A DNA stretch of 64,000 nucleotides from Theobroma cacao (taxonomy: Eukaryota > Streptophyta > Magnoliopsida > Malvales > Malvaceae): positions 17,380,820 through 17,444,819 of the forward strand of contig NC_030857.1 of assembly GCF_000208745.1 (NCBI RefSeq), read 5' to 3'. The position numbers and the translations under genes are program-made. Below the pieces are notes generated by a model. The model had not been told where the DNA came from, did no database searches, and saw only the letters and a list, made by a program, of their open reading frames with translations. How positions within the stretch are numbered: the stretch's first letter is position 1; each line of letters opens with the position of its first letter. This document shows, in pieces, positions 58,651-64,000 of this stretch.

Positions 58651-59740
58651 TCATTGAGCTACTACACCCTTTTAATTTTTTTTTATTTTTTATGTTTTTA
58701 TTTTGTTTAATATTTCAAGTTACATATTTTAAGTTAGAATTTCTTGAATTAAAATATGCATTTATGGCTGATAGAGTTAAATATAATTGTAAATGTTTGT
58801 ATCATTTTATTTATATTTACGAATTTTCTGTAGATCCAAATTAATAATTTAAATGTAAGGTAGAATTTGATTGTGGTTTTTGAGCTTAAATAAAATTGTT
58901 TTATAAGAAATAAAAGATAAATTGGGTAAATGTTGAATAATTCCAAAAGAATGGGTATTTGTAAATTGTGAAAGTTGTAATTAAATTAACTTATTTTGTC
59001 AATTGTGTTCAACTCAAGTTAAAAACTAAGTCAAATTAAAATATAAATTTTAAGTCAAATTAGAATATAAATTTCAAATTTTTATACAATTATAACTAAA
59101 AGAAAAAAGAATTTATTTAGTCTTTTTATACTATTTTATTCCAATATAATTCAAGTTATTCATCCAAATCAAGCTTTAGGTATAAATTTTTTTTTGAAAT
59201 ATTACAAATTTTTTTATGGAAGGATAATTCAAATTTAATTTTTGTAAAGAAGATAAATTGACGTGCCTATTCTGAAATCAAATATTTAAATAAGAAAATA
59301 TTTATAAATATTTTTTTAGCACCATAAATGTTTTACACTTAAACATCATTTGGCTTATTAATAAGTATATATATTATCTACTAAAAAATTTATATTTTTC
59401 AAATATTTGTTTCAATTTAATCTCTAAACACTTCAATTTTATTCAATTTAATCTTTTAGTATACAGTTTTGTTGAATTTAATTTATATGACATGACACAT
59501 ATTTTTTTAAAATTTTTTTTGATTTGTTACGTGGCATTAACTCATCAACATATCAATGTCACGTTATTATGTCAATGCCACATGGCACTACCACGTCATC
59601 ACAATAATGCTACGTGACATTTCCACATTATCATGATTGTGCCACATCACCAAAATGTGCCATATTAACATGACGTATGTGATGATGTCATCACTTTTAA
59701 CTTTTAGATTCAATATTGTTTAAAGAGGAAATTAAGTTGA
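58650..59740 (+). mobile_element. long-TIR transposon, copy C (right half only)
   Basis: Matches 34,272-35,325 of copy B in the same orientation. The left half, with its terminal arm, is absent; the LINE 3' end abuts the break. The right arm stops at ATTAAGTTGA (59,738), short of the terminus. It came here as part of the UGT duplication. Confidence 0.75.
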
Positions 59741-60310
59741 TGAGAGAAATTTTAAGTTTTTTAAAGTTTTAAATTTATGTCTTAGTGAGTTAATATGTAT
59801 AAAAACTATAGCGGAATTAAAACTTGAACATCTATATCTATCCCGACAGAAGTGGGGCAGGACCATGGTGCTTGGCTCTTGATCAGATATATTTGTGGTT
59901 GCGGAACACAAATCGCTACATGTTGGTGGAACATAAGTGGCGCTGCTTTCAGTTTCAAAATATAATTGTACCCTCGCCCAGCTGACAGAAACTTGGCAAC
60001 TTTTGGCTTTGTCGTGGCTTTAATTAGAAGTAACCCAATATTTCATTGGCAGATAAACACAGAGCCAACAACTCCCACTGAGTAGTGAATGCTCTACCTA
60101 GGAAACTAAATTCTATCCCTTCATTTCACGAGAAAAATAAGAAAATTCATTGATGTGTAACCCAAGTTCAACCCTCTCCTGCCCCCAAGTCATTGTGTTT
60201 TGTGCTTTTCCAGGAGTTATAACCTCTTTTGGCTCCTCTACCTCTTCAAACAAACACAAGTAGTCATAGCTGAAGACTGAAGAGACAATCAAGCAAAGAA
60301 AGCAAAAAAA
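59741..60310 (+). promoter_or_regulatory. proximal upstream region of UGT copy 2
   Basis: Homologous to 36,434-37,029. It lacks about 24 bp near 59,975 relative to copy 1. Upstream it joins the TIR-element remnant directly, so distal promoter context differs between the copies. Confidence 0.4.
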
Positions 60311-61723
60311 ATGCAAGAGACGATCGTGCTCTACCCATCGCCAGGCTTGGGCCATGTGGTGTCAATGGTGGAGCTAGGCAAACTCATCCTACAACAGCGA
60401 AACCACCAATTTTCCATCACCATCCTCCTTACTACTGGTTTTTGGGACACCCCAAGCATCATCTCCTACATCAATTCTGTCTCCCAAGCCTACCCATCCA
60501 TCTCCTTTCGCCGCTTCCCATCCATCTCCGTCTCCATGGACCAAAAATGCAGCGGTGCTGCGATTTATTTCCAGTTCGTCCGCCTCCATGCGCCCAACGC
60601 ACTCCTTTCTCTTCAGGAAATCTCAAAAGATCACAAGATCTCTGCTTTTGTCATAGATCTTTTCTGCACTTCTAGTCTATCCATGGGAAAAGATCTCAAA
60701 ATCCCCACTTTTTACTTCTATGCCTCTGGTGCTTCTTCCCTTGCTGCCTTCCTTCAATTCTCGAAACTTGATGAACAAACCACTGAGAGCTTCAGAGATC
60801 TCCCTGACACAGTCTTTCATTTCCACGGCCTGCCACCGTTGAAAGCCATACACATGCCAGACCCCACACTTGATAGAGAAGATCCTGCTTATCGGGACTT
60901 TATATACTTCTGTTCAGGCCTCGCACAATCAGATGGAATTATAGTTAACACATTTGAAGAGCTCGAACCGATTTCCATCAAGGCTATTGCTGATGGGTTA
61001 TGCCTCGTTGATGCTCCAACTCCACCAACTTACTACATCGGACCATTGATTGCAGCAGGTAGTAAAGCTGAACACGAGTGTTTATCGTGGCTGGAGAAGC
61101 AACCGTGTAAAAGCGTTGTGTTCTTGTGCTTTGGGAGCCGTGGGTCGTTCTCTCGGGTCCAAATTATGGAAATAGCAAAAGGTTTGGAAAGGAGTGGGCA
61201 AAGGTTCTTGTGGGTGGTAAAAAATCCACCTCGCGACGAAAAGGCAAAGCAAACTGACGAAAGCCCCAATGTGGATCTAGACTCTCTTTTGCCAGAGGGT
61301 TTTATGGAGAGAACCAAAGATAGGGGTCTGGTTGTGAAGTCATTTGCGCCACAAGTAGCAGTGCTGAACAAGGACTCGGTTGGTGGCTTTGTGACTCATT
61401 GTGGGTGGAACTCCATCTTAGAAGCAGCGGTCGCGGGGGTGCCTATGATTGCATGGCCTTTATATGCAGAGCAACACTTGAATCGGAACATTTTGGTTCA
61501 GGATATGAAGATGGCTATCCCTGTGGAGCAAAGACAGGAAGATGGGTTCGTGAGTGGAACTGAGTTGGAGAAGCGAGTCACGGAGTTGATGGATTCCGAC
61601 ATTGGCATGGAGCTTAGAGAAAGGAGTTGGAAGATGAGAGAGAAGGCCTTGGCTGCCTGGGGTCCTTCAGGGTCTTCCACTAAAGCACTAACCAAGTTGA
61701 TTGACTTGTGGAAGCGAGGTTGA
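60311..61723 (+). CDS. UDP-glycosyltransferase, family 1, UGT88-like (copy 2)
   Basis: Intact 470-residue single-exon frame with the same layout as copy 1: catalytic His15, Asp116 (FVIDLFCTS) and a PSPG box at 345-388 starting FAPQ and ending WPLYAEQ. By eye 27 substitutions separate the copies. Several lie in the acceptor half, where specificity is set (Arg49/Ser, Cys65/Ser, Thr70/Pro, Ala86/Tyr, Trp195/Arg, Leu206/Gln, copy 1/copy 2). Two lie at the sugar end of the PSPG box (Thr375/Ala, His385/Tyr). Tyr at 385 is the more usual UGT88 residue, so copy 2 looks nearer to the ancestral state. The acceptor is probably a phenolic such as a flavonoid (family inference). No lesions. Confidence 0.93.
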   Translation: MQETIVLYPSPGLGHVVSMVELGKLILQQRNHQFSITILLTTGFWDTPSIISYINSVSQAYPSISFRRFPSISVSMDQKCSGAAIYFQFVRLHAPNALLSLQEISKDHKISAFVIDLFCTSSLSMGKDLKIPTFYFYASGASSLAAFLQFSKLDEQTTESFRDLPDTVFHFHGLPPLKAIHMPDPTLDREDPAYRDFIYFCSGLAQSDGIIVNTFEELEPISIKAIADGLCLVDAPTPPTYYIGPLIAAGSKAEHECLSWLEKQPCKSVVFLCFGSRGSFSRVQIMEIAKGLERSGQRFLWVVKNPPRDEKAKQTDESPNVDLDSLLPEGFMERTKDRGLVVKSFAPQVAVLNKDSVGGFVTHCGWNSILEAAVAGVPMIAWPLYAEQHLNRNILVQDMKMAIPVEQRQEDGFVSGTELEKRVTELMDSDIGMELRERSWKMREKALAAWGPSGSSTKALTKLIDLWKRG

Positions 61724-62099
61724 GAATCAACTGTTTTGTTTTGTCCTGTTCGCATGGTATCTATGGTGGATCACAAATCCTCTGCCCGTATTGTGCCCCA
61801 GCCGTGTCTCCTCTCTATATTTTTGCCATCTGTTTTATTTCTTTGGCAGTTAATATCAACTAAAAAAAAAGAAAAAAAATCTCATGTTAGGTTTTTTTAC
61901 TGTTGACTGTCTACCTCGCTTTGACCTTGTTTTTGGCTGCCTACATCTCTTTTGCCTTGACTTTTCTATTTGGCAGGATGCTTTCAACTTTTGTAAGTTT
62001 TTTTTTTAATTTATTAAATTTTAATTTTATATGTATTAATTCATTACATGATGTTTTTTTGGATTTTTTTGAGAGAAGCTATATATGAATTTTTTTTAA
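61724..62099. other. 3' flank of UGT copy 2
   Basis: The first ~285 bp match the flank of copy 1 (probable 3'UTR with GTTGACTGTCTAC). AT-rich spacer follows to the LINE tail at about 62,100. Confidence 0.5.
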
Positions 62100-63840
62100 T
62101 AGTAATAAGGTTTCATTAAACCATGGGTGTAAAAACACTCACTACCTTGAGAGCAAGTCCCAAAATACAAAAATCTCAAGATGATAGAAGTTTGATTGGT
62201 GTATCCACTTGTTTGCAATATACCCAAACCAAAACTCGAAGTCCCTTTCATGGCTACAAGCCATCCTATAAAAAAAAAAGAAACGAAACTCCCAGAACCA
62301 GAAAGGGGAAGAACAAGAAATAGCAACACTGAACTCAGAACAACCCCTGTACACAAAAAGTAACAAAAGAGCCTCCCCTTAACATAGTAAATCATCTCAA
62401 AACCAAAAAAGTTGAAGAAAAGATTCCCAACCCAAGAACACTGCTAACAAGCAATGAAAAGGAGGGAGGAAAGCACAATCAGAAAAGATTGCCACAACCA
62501 TACTTCATAAAAAAAAACCCCTTTAAGCTGCATGTCCCCTAAATTTTAGAACACACAAAAAGTACTCTGACCAAGACTCATTGCATTTTTGGCGAGAGTG
62601 TTGGCCTCCCGATTGGTTTCTCGCGGAACATGTTTTATTTCCCACGGCCCCAACTGTTCTTTAATTCTTTTAATAAGAATCACCCATTTGCGCAACCTCC
62701 ATGGCACTTGAGAACCATTATTTACCCGATTAACAACATTACTAGCATCACTTTCAATAATCAGAAGATGGCTTTCTTTCCATTTTGAAGTAAAGAAGAT
62801 CAAGATAACTTCCTTCACAGCCATGATTTCAACTTGGGAAGAGTCATCCATGCCTATCAGTTTGGAAAAGTTGATCTTAACCTCCCCAGACTCATTCCTC
62901 ATAATTCCACCTATACCTGTTGGTCCGAGACAACCTTTTGCCAAGCCATCGATATTAAATTTCATAAACCCCTGTTTTGGAGTAATCCAGTTTGTTCTCT
63001 TTTTTACTTGTTTATGTTTCTTCTTCCCGTAACTACCTGTCAAGGGATAAAAAAAAAATCCGAAATTGACCCATAATCCATTGGCCATTTTGAGTTTGCC
63101 CATGATGCGATTCTAAACTTCACAATCTCCCAGCATTGCTTTTCATCCCATTTCTTTCCTTCAAAAACCACCTTGTTCCTGCTTTTCCAAATTGTCCAAA
63201 CGATGGCGTAATAAGCGAGTTTCCACAACCTGCAATCATAATTACTAGTAACACAATCATTCTAAGATACAAAAAAAGCTTTAACAGTCCCTGGGGCAAC
63301 CCACCTGATATTGAACAGATTACACCACGTTCCTTATATCTTCCAAGTTTCACCACATCTGATAAAAAGGTGACAGCATGTCTCTTTTTCATGCTTGCAC
63401 AAAACACACAAATCAAAAGCATCATGGAGTATCCCTTTGGCCGCTAATTCAGCTTTGTCACCAATTTTCTCATATAGAAGTTGCCAAACGAAAGCTTTCG
63501 TTCTATGTGGAGCCGTGCTGGACCAAACCTCTTTCCATATCTTGCTCTTTTCATTGTCAATATTTAGTAACATTCTACAAAATAATTTGGTTGTATTCTT
63601 ACCACTGGTTTCAAATTTTCATATCAAAGCATCCTTCATTTCCTTACTATGTTGAACCTCTTCCAAGGTGTCCCCTAAAGCGTACCATTGGCTCTTCTCC
63701 CAAGCAAATAAACTTTTTCGCAAAAGGATGTTGTCAAGCCCAACTCTACAATATGTTTATTATGCCATTTTTACATAAGAATGCATGTTTGCTTCCTTGG
63801 GTACCTTGAAAATCGTTAAAGGACGGTATTGTATCAAATG
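62100..63840 (-). pseudogene. second LINE relic: zf-RVT and RNase H domains, 3' end
   Basis: Minus strand. A zf-RVT type domain is at 63,573-63,334 (WSSTAPHRTKAFVWQLLYEK, CVLCKHEKETCCHLFIRC). A linker follows at 63,228-63,040 (IVWTIWKSRNKVVFEGKKW). An RNase H domain is at 62,990-62,560 (FMKFNIDGLAKGCLGPTGIG, IESDASNVVNRVN, HVPRETNREANTLAKNAM), with Asp and Glu catalytic positions partly visible. Frames shift between the pieces. The 3' UTR ends near 62,100 in GTTTAATGAAACC...ATTAAAAAAAA, a poly-A-like tail. The reverse transcriptase would lie beyond the window's right edge or is lost. It is a different LINE from the one at 54.7-58.6 kb, judged by RNase H wording. Confidence 0.78.
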
Positions 63841-64000
63841 GTACAATTAAGTTGAATTAAGCCTCGAACTAGTCCAAATGGAGATTTTAAGATGAAATTG
63901 AGAATTTTAAAACTCCAGAATGACTTAAAATGGTGATTCGAAGTTCGAGGACCGATTTGGAGTCAAATTGGAATTTTTATGATCTAGGGGCAAAATGGTC
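63841..64000. other. possible LTR-type repeat at window edge
   Basis: The phrases GAAGTTCGAGGACCGATTTG and ATCTAGGGGCAAAATGGTC are of a kind common in plant Gypsy LTRs (from memory). Too short to classify. Confidence 0.3.

Larger units (their letters stand above)
58650..62008 (+). repeat. segmental duplication, block 2 (UGT copy 2)
   Basis: Direct repeat of 34,270-38,730, about 24 kb away, without the 1.1-kb LTR-like insertion. Ends in a poly-T stretch just before a LINE tail. Confidence 0.85.

Noticed and set aside
62096..62395. Overlapping short frames on both strands
   Set aside because: They lie in the 3' UTR of the second LINE and have no domain.

Overview
The window looks like nuclear DNA of a eudicot plant, probably a woody rosid, from a draft assembly. 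The evidence is the AT-rich intergenic sequence, GT-AG introns, plant-specific families (UGT88-type glycosyltransferase, type I MADS box, PLS-class PPR, type-B response regulator, LEA/DUF4149), a dense load of plant transposons and two runs of N. It is gene-poor: five genes look intact or nearly so, and most of the rest is transposon sequence or gene relics.

Left part (1-26.4 kb). After about 7 kb without genes there is a small single-pass membrane protein gene (minus strand, with a 5'UTR intron). Next come an interspersed repeat, a broken LEA/DUF4149 gene, a Copia gag relic capped by a chimeric inverted LTR, and a field of short tandem repeats. A type I (M-gamma, AGL80-like) MADS-box gene and a PPR gene follow, both on the minus strand. 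The PPR gene has a spliceable intron, and its DYW tail is cut off by a stop.

Middle (26.4-38.7 kb). AT-rich transposon sequence includes two copies, in opposite orientation, of a roughly 2.1-kb element with long terminal inverted repeats. Then comes the first of two near-identical UGT88-like genes (copy 1, 37.0 kb).

The centrepiece is a complete Mutator-like element (MULE), 39,720-49,749. It has recognisable TIRs and a 9-10 bp poly-A target duplication. It carries a MURA transposase gene on the plus strand and a convergent DUF1985/Ulp1 (C48) protease-like gene on the minus strand, both inactivated. Four tandem arrays of different unit length and different spacer sequence (22-23 bp, 86 bp, 32/55 bp, irregular) sit in its introns, between the genes and upstream of the protease gene. 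All four are built around one core, roughly GTGWCACGCC or its reverse complement. This resembles the motif arrays that VANC-type anti-silencing proteins recognise in Arabidopsis VANDAL MULEs, and is the best candidate here for an undescribed system.

Right part (49.8-64 kb). A type-B response-regulator relic directly adjoins the MULE. A decayed LINE follows, whose RNase H region is split by a 1,426-bp solo LTR with a 5-bp target duplication. Then come a truncated third copy of the 2.1-kb TIR element, UGT88 copy 2 (60.3 kb), and a second LINE on the minus strand running towards the window end. The two UGT genes lie in a duplicated block (about 34.27-38.73 kb and 58.65-62.0 kb). Copy 1 alone carries a ~1.1-kb LTR-like insertion 0.6-1.7 kb upstream of its start codon.
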